Of a stretch of 64,000 nt of DNA, positions 9,073 to 17,920 are shown piece after piece. The stretch is from the NCBI RefSeq assembly GCF_003144315.1, contig NZ_MPDK01000009.1:1-64000 (forward strand). Direction: 5' to 3'. The notes beneath the pieces were generated by a model. The model was not told where the DNA came from and ran no database searches. It was given only the letters and a program-made list of their open reading frames with translations. Position 1 is the stretch's first letter. Each line of letters starts with the position of its first letter. Origin of the DNA: Sulfoacidibacillus thermotolerans (GTDB taxonomy: Bacteria; Bacillota; Bacilli; Alicyclobacillales; SLC66). The position numbers and the translations under genes were made by a program.

Positions 9073-10030
9073 TCTCTCTCCCTTCAACCAGTAAACCCGC
9101 TATGCTGCCAGGCAAAATACAAGCAAATTGGTCTAACAGCGCAAAATCATGTACTTGCAATGCGATTAACATAGGAGCAAGTGATCTCTCTGTACCTTCT
9201 AAAACAGCAAACACTTCATCGGGTCTAAACGCCAATAAATACCCTGTATTTCCGGCTACTGCACGATATGGAATCACGCTGATACGCGCAGCAAAGTCAC
9301 CAAGTTCTGCAGTGCTTTGATATACAAACGCTAAAGGGTCTTTGCCCTCAGTCACCGCTTGACGCAAAGGTCGCGGCAACAAGTCAACAAGTGCGTTCAC
9401 GCGAGCGATTGCGACAGGAGTTTTCGTGAGCGGGTCCGTCAGCGTATTTCCTGTGTCTAACAACCCATCAAACTGCGCAATTTGCCCAAATAACCTCACT
9501 TGAATCGCAACGACTTGCCCACTCATGCGTTTCATTCGCACCGCATAACCCCACAGAAAACGAACAAGTAACAATGCCAGAGGAACTGCCAAAACGAGAA
9601 ACACTGTACTGATGCTAGTCCACCAAGCTACTTGCCCACGAACGAGGGCAAGACCATCGAACGTTGCTGTTCCTTTTGAAAACATGTTGTGCAGTGCGAA
9701 AATAGCGCCTGCCACAGCAAATGTCACCGCATAAAAGGCAGCAACAACTTGCATCAGTTTCACGATTGCCTGGTATTTTTTACGCCGCCATGTGGCAAGC
9801 CCAAAAGCGGTATCTACCATCCAGACAGAGACTAACCATTTAACGACGACCATGCGCAAGACAGATGTGCCTGGAAAGAGCGTTGCAACCGCATAAACTG
9901 ATCCAACAAATGCAGCAAAAAGAACCCGGCCCAGTTTCATTTGCCGGTGGAGCAATGAACCTGTAATAAGCAATAAAGAACCATCGATAAACAGGTTGAT
10001 GAAAAAGGCCAGATCCACATAAATGACCAC
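9008..10030 (-). CDS. spoIIGA: SpoIIGA, pro-sigma-E processing peptidase
   Basis: Membrane aspartic protease that activates SigE after forespore signalling through SpoIIR. About five hydrophobic segments lie in the first half, beginning [17 protein letters not shown]. The cytoplasmic protease domain carries the catalytic motif [13 protein letters not shown]. The longer frame opens at 10126, but alignment with the known N-terminus and AGGGGG upstream point to GTG at 10030. The C-terminus runs 65 bases into sigE, which suggests translational coupling. Confidence 0.94.
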   Translation of the reverse strand: MVIYVDLAFFINLFIDGSLLLITGSLLHRQMKLGRVLFAAFVGSVYAVATLFPGTSVLRMVVVKWLVSVWMVDTAFGLATWRRKKYQAIVKLMQVVAAFYAVTFAVAGAIFALHNMFSKGTATFDGLALVRGQVAWWTSISTVFLVLAVPLALLLVRFLWGYAVRMKRMSGQVVAIQVRLFGQIAQFDGLLDTGNTLTDPLTKTPVAIARVNALVDLLPRPLRQAVTEGKDPLAFVYQSTAELGDFAARISVIPYRAVAGNTGYLLAFRPDEVFAVLEGTERSLAPMLIALQVHDFALLDQFACILPGSIAGLLVEGRESGVHTRSRTSSDEASHSSHSA

Positions 10031-10059
10031 ATACACGCCCCCTGTGGCGAGTTGACCAC

Positions 10060-10092
10060 AGTATAGTACATGTATATTGCGAAGTTTGTCAG
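10060..10092 (-). promoter_or_regulatory. spoIIG promoter with 21-base spacer and possible 0A boxes
   Basis: On the minus strand CTGACA (10087-10092) and TATACT (10060-10065) are 21 bases apart. The B. subtilis spoIIG promoter is likewise a SigmaA promoter with an over-long spacer (22) that Spo0A~P activates. Two TTCGCAA elements (near 10074-10083 and 10097-10104) are one change away from the inverted 0A box TTCGNCA. Distance to the GTG start is 29 bases. Confidence 0.6.
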
Positions 10093-10206
10093 AACTTGCG
10101 AACTTCTTATAGAAAAGAATCGACACCTGGAAGGAGAGTTTTTGCGAGGTCGTCCGTACCTTGTACGCGAAAGATGAAGCACTGTATCTAGTGGGGGTGG
10201 TTCTAC

Positions 10207-10311
10207 ATGAAAGTATACAAACTTACACTTCAATCAGTCATTGCATTGCTGCGCCTCATGCAAAGGCTGCTCACTGTTCTCTTAAAGGCCAAAGACAACC
10301 AAAACGTGTAA
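10207..10311 (+). CDS. Putative 34-residue amphipathic peptide (SpoVM-like in form)
   Basis: ATG at 10207 follows GGGGGTGG with a 6-base gap and opens a 34-codon frame ending TAA at 10311. The peptide starts MKVYKLTLQ and then alternates Leu/Ile/Val with Arg/Lys (SVIALLRLMQRLL, then TVLLKAKD), forming a clear amphipathic helix. SpoVM, the 26-residue spore-coat anchor, begins MKFYTIKLP and is of the same type, but the Pro-9 important in SpoVM is not present here. It is transcribed away from spoIIGA and towards ftsZ, and ends at a bidirectional terminator. A real gene is likely; its role is unknown. Confidence 0.55.
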   Translation: MKVYKLTLQSVIALLRLMQRLLTVLLKAKDNQNV

Positions 10312-10326
10312 GCCGTCCCCATACGC

Positions 10327-10363
10327 AAAGCAGGCTGTGAATCATGTGTTCTCAGCCTGCTTT
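10327..10363. terminator. Bidirectional terminator between the 34-codon gene and ftsZ
   Basis: Perfect 11-bp stem AAAGCAGGCTG / CAGCCTGCTTT with a 15-base loop, lying 16 bases past the small plus-strand gene and 38 bases past the ftsZ stop on the minus strand. Confidence 0.78.
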
Positions 10364-10400
10364 GTCATACTGCGTTCAAGGAGTAGGAAGTCTGCAGAGT

Positions 10401-11477
10401 TTAAGGACGGTGATTTTGGCGATTACGCAAAAATGCGGGGATTTCTAAGTCTCCTGACTGTGCACTGCTAGCACCAGCATGTGGTTCTTGACGCCGCGAC
10501 AACGGTTTAGGAGTGGTGCCCCCATGATTTTCAAAGCCTGTAGCGATCACAGTGACCACAAGTTCATCTTTTAGTTCAGGTTTAATCACTGCCCCAAAAA
10601 TGAGGTTGACCTCGGGATCAGCAGCTTCCGCCACAATATCAGCAGCTTCCGTCACTTCAAAGAGCGTCAAGTTTTCTCCACCTGCCACCTGAATCAGCAC
10701 ACCGCGCGCACCATCGATGGAAGTTTCAAGAAGCGGGCTGCGAATTGCCTTTTGGGCTGCTTCTGCTGCACGCTTTTCGCCACTTGCAACGCCAATTCCC
10801 ATCAAAGCAGAGCCGCGCTCCGTCATGACAGCTTTGACATCAGCAAAGTCAACATTAATTAGACCCGTTTCTGAAATAAGATCAGAAATGCCTGATACCC
10901 CTTGACGCAACACATTATCAGCTTCGCGAAAAGCATCGAGCATCGGCGTATTCTTCTCCACGATCTCAAGTAAGCGATCGTTTGGAATGACGATCAGCGT
11001 ATCGACTTTTTCTTTGAGCGCTGCGATCCCATTCTCAGCTTGATTTAAGCGACGACGCCCTTCAAAAGTAAATGGCTTAGTCACAACACCAACTGTTAAA
11101 GCCCCGAGTTCCTTCGCGATTTCCGCGATCACCGGAGCTGCACCCGTTCCCGTACCCCCGCCCATACCTGCGGTCACAAAGACCATATCGGCGCCGCGCA
11201 GTGCATTCATAACCACTTCGCGCGTCTCTTCCGCCGCACGCTTGCCAATATCAGGATTTGCACCTGCGCCTAGACCACGCGTTAACTTTTCGCCAATCTG
11301 GATTCGCTCAGGCGCTTTTGACAGATGCAACGCTTGGGCATCCGTATTTACAGTAATAAAATCGACATTGCGCACACCTGCTTCGATCATGCGATTCACA
11401 GCGTTACACCCTCCGCCGCCAACCCCAATCACTTTAATGTGTGCCAATGTTTCACTCTCAAAATCAAACTGTAACAT
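10401..11477 (-). CDS. ftsZ: Cell division protein FtsZ
   Basis: Tubulin-like GTPase that forms the Z ring. The GTP-binding signature [10 protein letters not shown], the N-terminal [17 protein letters not shown] loop and the T7 loop region [11 protein letters not shown] are intact. The C-terminal peptide [10 protein letters not shown] is the tail that binds FtsA and SepF. AAGGAGG is positioned for ATG at 11477, not the GTG at 11498. About 358 residues with a short linker. Follows ftsA as in most dcw clusters. Confidence 0.98.
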   Translation of the reverse strand: MLQFDFESETLAHIKVIGVGGGGCNAVNRMIEAGVRNVDFITVNTDAQALHLSKAPERIQIGEKLTRGLGAGANPDIGKRAAEETREVVMNALRGADMVFVTAGMGGGTGTGAAPVIAEIAKELGALTVGVVTKPFTFEGRRRLNQAENGIAALKEKVDTLIVIPNDRLLEIVEKNTPMLDAFREADNVLRQGVSGISDLISETGLINVDFADVKAVMTERGSALMGIGVASGEKRAAEAAQKAIRSPLLETSIDGARGVLIQVAGGENLTLFEVTEAADIVAEAADPEVNLIFGAVIKPELKDELVVTVIATGFENHGGTTPKPLSRRQEPHAGASSAQSGDLEIPAFLRNRQNHRP

Positions 11478-11544
11478 CCCACGTCCTCCTTGACGCACTA
11501 TATGAAACGCATGCTAATTAGCGATTAGCAAGTCATATTCCTAG

Positions 11545-12768
11545 CTAAATAAAATCCTGAAACCAGCCCTTTATTTTCTGTAATGCGCCGCCTGAACGCT
11601 GTCTTTTCACAGATGAAGCTGCAGCTGCAACTTGACGATGGTAATATCTCGACACGTATTTGATCATTCCGACGCAACCTACATAAGAAGGATCGCGCAC
11701 ACCCACATAATCAGGGATAGCAATGCGCACTGGCGCCTCAAGTTCCAATTCTGCCAGCTTGTCAGCACCTTTTAATAACATCGAACCCCCAGATAATACA
11801 TAACCACTCGGTAATCCATTTGGATATCCCATGCGTTCGACTTCATCTCGTACAAGTGAAAAAATCTCTTGCATGCGCGGCTCGATAATATAGGCAAGAT
11901 CCACTGCTGAGAATTCCTTTTCTACACTGTTACCTATTCGCGGTACCTTGAATTTTTCCTCTTCACGCGCAGCAGAAATCTGTGCCACCCCATACCGACG
12001 TTTAATCACTTCGGCAGCATCAGTCCCTGTTTGCAAACCCACTGTAATGTCGTTTGTCACACTGTCGCCACCGACTGGAACGACAGCAAAACGCTCTAAC
12101 GTTCCGCGTTCAAACACTGAAATCGTCGTCGCTCCAGCACCCACATCGACCAAAACGACGCCTAGCTTCTTTTCGTCCGCAGATAAAACCATGCCCGCTG
12201 CAGCCAGCGGCATCAGCACTGTACCTGCAACCTCTATGTCCGCTCGCTCTACACAGCGCAATAAATTGTGCAAAACTGTGCGCGACCCAGTAACTACGTA
12301 AGTATCTACTTCTAAACGCACGCCAATCATGCCACGCGGATCAGTCACTTCAGACAGTCCGTCTACCGTGAATTCACGCGGTACAACGTCGACAATCTCC
12401 CGTTCTGCTGGAAGATTGATCACGCGCGCCGCAGCTATGACGCGTTCCACATCCTCATCGCCAATTTCTCGATCAATAGCTGAAACAGCCACAATGCCAT
12501 GACTTGGTTGCAGGGAAATATGGTTGCCTGACACCCCAACATACGCAGAGCCAATCGAAATCCCCACCATGCGCTCCGCATGATCCACTGCTTCGCGAAT
12601 CGCCGTGACCGTCTTGTCAATGTCGACGATCGCGCCTTTTTTAATTCCGTCACTTTTTGCTGTACCTACGCCGATGATATTGACGTTCAAGCCATCAAGC
12701 TCGCCAATGATTGCCCGTACGGTCGAGGTTCCAATATCCAAGCCAACAACGATATCTCCCTTGGTCAA
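11545..12768 (-). CDS. ftsA: Cell division protein FtsA
   Basis: Actin-like ATPase that anchors FtsZ and recruits the divisome. Phosphate-1 motif VVGLDIGTSTVRA, a 1C/S12 region with SGNHISLQPSHG, phosphate-2 VDVGAGATTISVF, and the adenosine motif GYVLSGGSMLLKG are visible. The C-terminal amphipathic helix (ALQKIKGWFQDFI) is the membrane anchor. The frame opens at TTG 12795, but GGGAG favours TTG at 12768, giving an N-terminus in line with the family. About 407 residues. Confidence 0.95.
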   Translation of the reverse strand: MTKGDIVVGLDIGTSTVRAIIGELDGLNVNIIGVGTAKSDGIKKGAIVDIDKTVTAIREAVDHAERMVGISIGSAYVGVSGNHISLQPSHGIVAVSAIDREIGDEDVERVIAAARVINLPAEREIVDVVPREFTVDGLSEVTDPRGMIGVRLEVDTYVVTGSRTVLHNLLRCVERADIEVAGTVLMPLAAAGMVLSADEKKLGVVLVDVGAGATTISVFERGTLERFAVVPVGGDSVTNDITVGLQTGTDAAEVIKRRYGVAQISAAREEEKFKVPRIGNSVEKEFSAVDLAYIIEPRMQEIFSLVRDEVERMGYPNGLPSGYVLSGGSMLLKGADKLAELELEAPVRIAIPDYVGVRDPSYVGCVGMIKYVSRYYHRQVAAAASSVKRQRSGGALQKIKGWFQDFI

Positions 12769-12828
12769 GGAGTGGCACTCCCTTCTCCAAATCAACTAAC
12801 ACACTATCTACACGTATACCAGTCTATA

Positions 12829-13203
12829 TTAACATGAATTTGAAGAATCATGGAACGGAATTTTTTTACGAAATAGCAGAAGATGCCGAATCGAGGCCAG
12901 ATTATTAAAAATGCGTACGCCAAATGCAACGACTGCGGCAAGTGTCAAGTCGATGCCAAGCCACGAACCAATAAAAGCAAGTAATGCAGCTAACAAGGTG
13001 TTTGAGAAAAAACCTGTAAGAAAAACACGCTCGTCAAACTTGTGCTCTAACATCGCGCGAATGCCGCCAAACACAGTGTCTAAAGCCGCCAAAATCGCGA
13101 CAGAAAGATAGGCAGAATATTGAACAGGCAAATGAACATTAACAGCAAGACCGATTCCAAGGCCAATGAACAACCCGAATGCAGGCACCACAAAAATCCA
13201 CAT
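12829..13203 (-). CDS. sbp: Small basic protein Sbp (DUF1290)
   Basis: Integral membrane protein of about 124 residues found just upstream of ftsA in Gram-positive dcw clusters. Hydrophobic segments lie at about residues 3-20, 30-45 and 62-98, with the family motif ALDTVFGGIRAMLEHKFDERVFLTGF. Start at ATG 13203, after GGGGGAATTTAGG. In B. subtilis this gene is non-essential and its function unknown. Confidence 0.88.
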   Translation of the reverse strand: MWIFVVPAFGLFIGLGIGLAVNVHLPVQYSAYLSVAILAALDTVFGGIRAMLEHKFDERVFLTGFFSNTLLAALLAFIGSWLGIDLTLAAVVAFGVRIFNNLASIRHLLLFRKKIPFHDSSNSC

Positions 13204-13207
13204 CGTC

Positions 13208-13948
13208 CTAAATTCCCCCTTCTTTAGCGTATGAAGTTGGCAGTGCACCGTCATATGGCGGCAATTGGACTCCTTTGGCACTTGGAAACTGGTGGATCAC
13301 AAACGACTGATCCAAAATAGTAAACTGCTGGCCTAACCCTTCCGCAGTTAGCATATTCACGAGACTACTTACTGGGCCTACTACTGAAATGACATAGGGA
13401 GCTTGCACGGGTAAGCCATTGATTTCAACAATGCCAGAAAATGGGCCAGGCGCATCGTTGAAACTCAGAATACTGCGAATGGCTGTGGTAGTTACAAGAC
13501 GTTGCCCATTGATGGCAATCCCTTTTGCACCTGCCGCATCTAAATAATTGACAACCATTTGCAATTGCGTCGCTTCATCGACATACCGCAAACCAGGAAT
13601 CACAGGCAAAGCCGGATCATAATTAATCGTTACTGTGATGCCAGGACCAGTGAGAGCAGTGAGTCCGGCAATTTCACTTTGTTGTCGCAATTCCGTGATC
13701 AGTGCAGTTTTTCCTGTCGCATTATGCGAAGAGGCTTCAATCAGAGCTTGTTTTTGTTTTGAAAAACTGGCGATTTGATCTTCTAATTGAGTCGACGTAG
13801 CAAGTGCTTCATCGAGTGCTTGCGTAGCCGCTAAATACGAGCTGTAGTCAGCCTGTGATGACGTACGATGAACATGCAAGTCTAGGCCAAAAAGAACTCC
13901 AAGCGTCACACTTACTCCAAGCAGCGCAATAAATGAAGATCGTCTCAC
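13208..13948 (-). CDS. DUF881 family protein (YlxX-like)
   Basis: One N-terminal membrane helix (SFIALLGVSVTLGVLFGLDL), then a coiled coil (residues about 40-70) and a DUF881 domain with GPGITVTINYD, VVNYLDAAGAKGIAINGQRLVT and the closing VNMLTAEGLGQQF block. The family sits between divIB and sbp in Bacilli (ylxW/ylxX) and probably acts at the septum, though direct evidence is thin. Its GTG start overlaps the stop of the preceding DUF881 gene by 4 bases. Confidence 0.86.
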   Translation of the reverse strand: MRRSSFIALLGVSVTLGVLFGLDLHVHRTSSQADYSSYLAATQALDEALATSTQLEDQIASFSKQKQALIEASSHNATGKTALITELRQQSEIAGLTALTGPGITVTINYDPALPVIPGLRYVDEATQLQMVVNYLDAAGAKGIAINGQRLVTTTAIRSILSFNDAPGPFSGIVEINGLPVQAPYVISVVGPVSSLVNMLTAEGLGQQFTILDQSFVIHQFPSAKGVQLPPYDGALPTSYAKEGGI

Positions 13949-14682
13949 GGCGTCTCCCCCCCTGAAAGAGGTGTAAGCGGCGCTTCGTACGCAGGAATTT
14001 TTATAACGCGCTCTTCAATCGGAGCAGAAATCGTGAGCCCGCGATTTTGACTGCGCAATAGATCAAGTGGACCGCCGGGCAAATTGAGCGCGGCACGCAA
14101 AACTCCACTCGGCCCAATAGCGCGAATCACAAACGGCGGACCGAGATGCATTGCGCCGACACGTACAACTGGCCCAACGCAAAAGATTCCAGTTGTCGCT
14201 GTCACACGTGCCTGATTAATTGCCACTGCATCTGCTCCTGCCGCAAAAAGCTCATTCACCACAGAGCGAAGATCCCAGTCGTGAGTGATAAACTGCGCCA
14301 TTGCAACCTTGTCCATTTTCCCGTCTGAAATTGTCACTTGCACACCCGGACCAACTACCGGCACCGTTCCGGCAAGAATCCGTGCAGCGCGGAGTTGACG
14401 CTCGATATCCGCCATTTGTCCGCCTTGTGCAATCGCTTGATTTTGCAGTTGCAAGATTTGTTGATTCATGTGATGCGCTTTCTGATAGAGCTCCTGATTG
14501 TACGCGCGCACCGCAGCGACACGTGCATAGACACTAGCCACGTCAGGAAGCCCCGACCACAACGCCGCACCCCCAAGCACCACGTCGTGATATTGAATTG
14601 ACATCATAGCTCCAAAAACGGTACAAACTACCGTCCAAGCAATGAGTTTTCGTTTTGCCGCGCGTGTATCGCTCATCTTCAC
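13945..14682 (-). CDS. DUF881 family protein (YlxW-like)
   Basis: Paralogue of the next gene downstream: N-terminal membrane helix (residues about 11-30), a coiled coil and a DUF881 domain with VVGPGVQVTISDGK, VVNELFAAGADAVAINQARVT and LRAALNLPGGPLDLLR. Start GTG at 14682 (ATG at 14676 possible) overlaps the divIB stop by 4 bases, so the divIB-DUF881-DUF881 block looks translationally coupled. Confidence 0.86.
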   Translation of the reverse strand: MKMSDTRAAKRKLIAWTVVCTVFGAMMSIQYHDVVLGGAALWSGLPDVASVYARVAAVRAYNQELYQKAHHMNQQILQLQNQAIAQGGQMADIERQLRAARILAGTVPVVGPGVQVTISDGKMDKVAMAQFITHDWDLRSVVNELFAAGADAVAINQARVTATTGIFCVGPVVRVGAMHLGPPFVIRAIGPSGVLRAALNLPGGPLDLLRSQNRGLTISAPIEERVIKIPAYEAPLTPLSGGETP

Positions 14683-15557
14683 GAGTGCTTGCCACCCGCC
14701 TTCGGATATGGTTCATAAACGCCTTGCCCACTTGAAATAAAGTCAATGATGCCAGGCGCAACCCCCATCGCGATCAACTTATTGTGAATGACACGATAGA
14801 GTCCTAAATACCGCTGTAACTGGGTCATCGGCAATAATAATTCAAAACCATCTCGTGAGAACGCTTGGATTTGCTCTCGTCCATCCACTGTTTGCACGTG
14901 TAGTTCGGATAATTCTGCGCGTTCACTCTGCGGAATTTCCGGCAACTCCTTGCATAACGCGAGTAACCCGGGATCTGTTACTTTACTGCCAAGACTAATC
15001 GCAAGGGGAGCTGTCGTAGAGAGAATCGGCCCCTCAATCCCAATGCCCGTCGGATCTTTCTGTAGAATCGTCCCATCCGCTAAAATCGTATAAAAGCTGC
15101 CATTGGCTTCAAGCAGTCCAGCAATTTCGCGCTCGCGAACATCAATCATGACTTTTTGCTGAAAAAAATCGCGACGAATACTCACGTCTGCCAGCATCGG
15201 GAAATCTGCTAGCAACCGTTCTTCTGCACTTAAAATGGGCAATTGAAATAGATTTTCTCCAACGGCGATCCCAGAATCGCGAATCAACACACTAGAATCT
15301 AAATTCGCATCACCAACAATCGTGATTGCCTTTACTTTTGCCAGCGGAGACTCCATATAAATAGCGAATAAAACAGCAAGAAAAAAGACCATAATAAGTA
15401 GAGTATAGGCGGTTTTCCGCACATGCGATCGACGATTTCCATCTGACACGCTACGGTGATACTCCTTTCGCACATGTCCCTGCCGCTTGCAATTAGGAAA
15501 GGCACAAGCCGCAATCGGTCCTGTGCCCCTTTTCCTCCAGAGATCAAGATTACCCAT
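14679..15557 (-). CDS. divIB: Cell division protein DivIB/FtsQ
   Basis: Bitopic divisome protein. A basic cytoplasmic segment precedes one membrane helix (YTLLIMVFFLAVLFAIYM). The extracytoplasmic POTRA domain follows (KVKAITIVGDANLDSSVLIR) and then the FtsQ beta domain with VMIDVREREIAGLLE. The first ATG (15557) overlaps the murA stop and has no good ribosome binding site; the Cys-containing first 36 residues look atypical, so a downstream GTG near residue 29 or 37, close to AAAGGAG, may be the real start. Confidence 0.88.
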   Translation of the reverse strand: MGNLDLWRKRGTGPIAACAFPNCKRQGHVRKEYHRSVSDGNRRSHVRKTAYTLLIMVFFLAVLFAIYMESPLAKVKAITIVGDANLDSSVLIRDSGIAVGENLFQLPILSAEERLLADFPMLADVSIRRDFFQQKVMIDVREREIAGLLEANGSFYTILADGTILQKDPTGIGIEGPILSTTAPLAISLGSKVTDPGLLALCKELPEIPQSERAELSELHVQTVDGREQIQAFSRDGFELLLPMTQLQRYLGLYRVIHNKLIAMGVAPGIIDFISSGQGVYEPYPKAGGKHS

Positions 15558-16839
15558 CCGCTAACGCGATTGAATCTTTGCCAGTTTCCCGCACACGTCG
15601 AATCTTTGCGCCAAGCTCGCGCAACTGAACCTCGAATCCTTCATAACCGCGATCAATATGGTGAATGCGTTCGAGTACAGTCGTACCTTCCGCCGCTAAC
15701 CCAGCAAGCGCTAAAGCAGCACCAGCTCGCAAGTCTGTGGCCTCTACGACAGCGCCAGTCAATTCCTTGACGCCACGCACAAACGCTGTACGAAAATCAA
15801 CTTTTATCGAAGCACCCATTCGCTGTAATTCACTGACATGTTGGAAGCGATCTTCAAAAATCGTTTCAGAGATTACACTGACTCCTTCTGCTATCGTCAT
15901 CAACGACATAAAAGGAGCTTGCAAATCGGTAGGAAACCCGGGATAAGGGGAGGTTTGAACGCGTTCAACTGCAGCAAGCGGTCCACTCCGTTTGATTTCT
16001 AGTATATCATGTAAGGGCGTGACCTGCACTCCTGCTTCACGCAATTTCATTGTTACAGCAGCTAAATCAAACGGCCGCACATTACGCAATTGCACATGGC
16101 CCTCGGTAATTGCTGCTGCAATCATTAAAGTACCTGCCACAATTCGATCCGGCGAAACGCGATAGCTAGTACCCTGCAGTTCAGACACTCCTTCTATCAC
16201 GATCGTATCGTCGCCAGCCCCCTCAATTTTCGCCCCCAACTGCGTTAAAAAAGCTGCAAGATCGCGAATTTCTGGTTCTCGAGCAGCATTCCCAATTACC
16301 GTTTCTCCATGTGCAAGAGCCGCCGCCATCATCAAATTCTCTGTTGCTCCAACACTTGGTAGATCAAGAAATATTGTCGCACCCTGCAATCTTGTCGCAT
16401 TACATTCAATAAATCCGTGTTTATCAATGATCTTGGCACCTAAACGCTCCAATCCCTTTAAGTGTAAATCAATTGGGCGAGTGCCAATCGAGCAACCCCC
16501 CGGTTTGGAAATTCGTACGGTTCCAAATCGTGCCAATAGCGGCCCCATTAAGAAAATCGAAGACCGCATGAGGCGCATAAGATACTCAGGCACATCGGTC
16601 GTATGGATTGAACTCGGGTCGACTGTGACAGTCGATCCAACTCGCGTCACACGCGCGCCAAGCGACCGCAAAATATCCAGCATCACGCTGATGTCGTCTA
16701 AATTTGGCACATCGTGAATTTCCGTTTCTCCCTTGGCCATAACGACCGCCGCCAAGATCGGCAACGCAGCATTTTTTGAACCGTGCACTCGAATTGAGCC
16801 AGTGAGGCGTTTACCGCCTTCAATGACCAAACGTTCCAC
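15550..16839 (-). CDS. murA: UDP-N-acetylglucosamine 1-carboxyvinyltransferase
   Basis: First committed step of peptidoglycan synthesis: transfers enolpyruvate from PEP to UDP-GlcNAc. The Lys-Asn pair HGSKNAALP (residues about 22-23) and the catalytic cysteine in PGGCSIGTRPID (about Cys116, the fosfomycin target) are intact, as is DLRAGAALALAGLAAEG. About 429 residues. GGAGG is spaced for GTG at 16839 and sits in the murB end, so I reject GTG at 16848. Located between murB and divIB. Confidence 0.96.
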   Translation of the reverse strand: MERLVIEGGKRLTGSIRVHGSKNAALPILAAVVMAKGETEIHDVPNLDDISVMLDILRSLGARVTRVGSTVTVDPSSIHTTDVPEYLMRLMRSSIFLMGPLLARFGTVRISKPGGCSIGTRPIDLHLKGLERLGAKIIDKHGFIECNATRLQGATIFLDLPSVGATENLMMAAALAHGETVIGNAAREPEIRDLAAFLTQLGAKIEGAGDDTIVIEGVSELQGTSYRVSPDRIVAGTLMIAAAITEGHVQLRNVRPFDLAAVTMKLREAGVQVTPLHDILEIKRSGPLAAVERVQTSPYPGFPTDLQAPFMSLMTIAEGVSVISETIFEDRFQHVSELQRMGASIKVDFRTAFVRGVKELTGAVVEATDLRAGAALALAGLAAEGTTVLERIHHIDRGYEGFEVQLRELGAKIRRVRETGKDSIALADG

Positions 16840-16844
16840 GCTTG

Positions 16845-17765
16845 TCACCTCCGCGTCTCGTCCTCTCCGACGATTCGCACCTCCGGTTCCAAAGTCATCC
16901 CGAATCGCTGTTGCACTGTTTCTTGCGCGTGGCGAATCAGCCAGAGTACATCCGCCGCACTCGCTTGACCGACGTTGACAATAAAATTTGCATGCACCTC
17001 GGAGATCATGGCATTGCCGTGACGTAGTCCTTTTAATCCCGCTTCTTCAATCAATCGCGCTGCATAATGGCCAGGAGGATTACGAAATACACTCCCACAA
17101 CTTGGAAGAGACAGCGGTTGTGTCAATTGTCGGCGTTTACTCCAAGCACGCACTTTTTCTTGCAACTGTTTGGTATCGCCAGGTTGCAAAGCAAATTCCG
17201 CTTGTACCACGGTCAAACGTTGTTCCGGCACAATACTGTGACGATAACGAAAGCCGAGATCATCCGCAGAAAGTTCGGTGATCGTGCCGTCAGAAGTGAT
17301 CACAGTCGCCTGTTTAAGCACGTCTTTTATCTCGCCACCGTGCGCTCCAGCGTTCATCGTGACCGCTCCTCCAACAGTTCCTGGAATGCCGGTTGCGAAT
17401 TCTAAACCAGAAAGTCCATGCCGAATTGCGATATGCGCCGCTGACACAATGGATCGCCCAGCAAGAGCAGACAATGTGCGGTCGGAAACCGCGATTGCAG
17501 CGAACTCATCACCCAATTTCAGCACAGCGCCGCGCATTCCACCATCTTTAACAAGCAAATTACTCCCGCGTCCCAGGACAAAAAGTGGGAGATCATGCGC
17601 TTTTGCAGCAAGAACTACCGCTCGAACTTCATCGATTGTCCTTGGGATCAGAAGTACGTCCGCAGGTCCGCCGATGCGCCAGGTGGTATGCTTAGCTAAC
17701 GGTTCGTCATACAAAATCGTGGGGGCAAGGCCCGTGAAAATCGTTTCAAGCAACACCCGATCCAT
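16845..17765 (-). CDS. murB: UDP-N-acetylenolpyruvoylglucosamine reductase
   Basis: FAD enzyme reducing UDP-GlcNAc-enolpyruvate to UDP-MurNAc. FAD-binding motifs HTTWRIGGPAD, LGRGSNLLV and GIPGTVGGAVTMNAGAHG are seen, and the catalytic block LPSCGSVFRNPPG has Cys where E. coli uses Ser, as in Firmicutes. Near the end, AMISEVHANFIVN. AAAGGAG upstream favours TTG 17768 or ATG 17765 over GTG 17792. It follows a hairpin after ftsW, not murG. Confidence 0.95.
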   Translation of the reverse strand: MDRVLLETIFTGLAPTILYDEPLAKHTTWRIGGPADVLLIPRTIDEVRAVVLAAKAHDLPLFVLGRGSNLLVKDGGMRGAVLKLGDEFAAIAVSDRTLSALAGRSIVSAAHIAIRHGLSGLEFATGIPGTVGGAVTMNAGAHGGEIKDVLKQATVITSDGTITELSADDLGFRYRHSIVPEQRLTVVQAEFALQPGDTKQLQEKVRAWSKRRQLTQPLSLPSCGSVFRNPPGHYAARLIEEAGLKGLRHGNAMISEVHANFIVNVGQASAADVLWLIRHAQETVQQRFGMTLEPEVRIVGEDETRR

Positions 17766-17864
17766 CAAACTTGCGCTCTCCTTTAACTTCACTTTCCTCT
17801 GCGCAATGTCACCTTGTGAGACTGCTTACCATTGCTGTCCGCTCGCGTATCACATCATATGTCA

Positions 17865-17889
17865 AGGCGGCGTCGTGGTGACACCGCCT
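17865..17889 (-). terminator. Hairpin after ftsW/spoVE
   Basis: AGGCGGTGTC / GACGCCGCCT form a 10-bp stem with one wobble pair around a 5-base loop, 31 bases past the ftsW stop. The T-tract is weak (TTGACAT), so termination may be partial. It stands where murG would be expected. Confidence 0.5.
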
Positions 17890-17920
17890 CACAAAACGCT
17901 TGGTAGACAACCTCTCCCTT

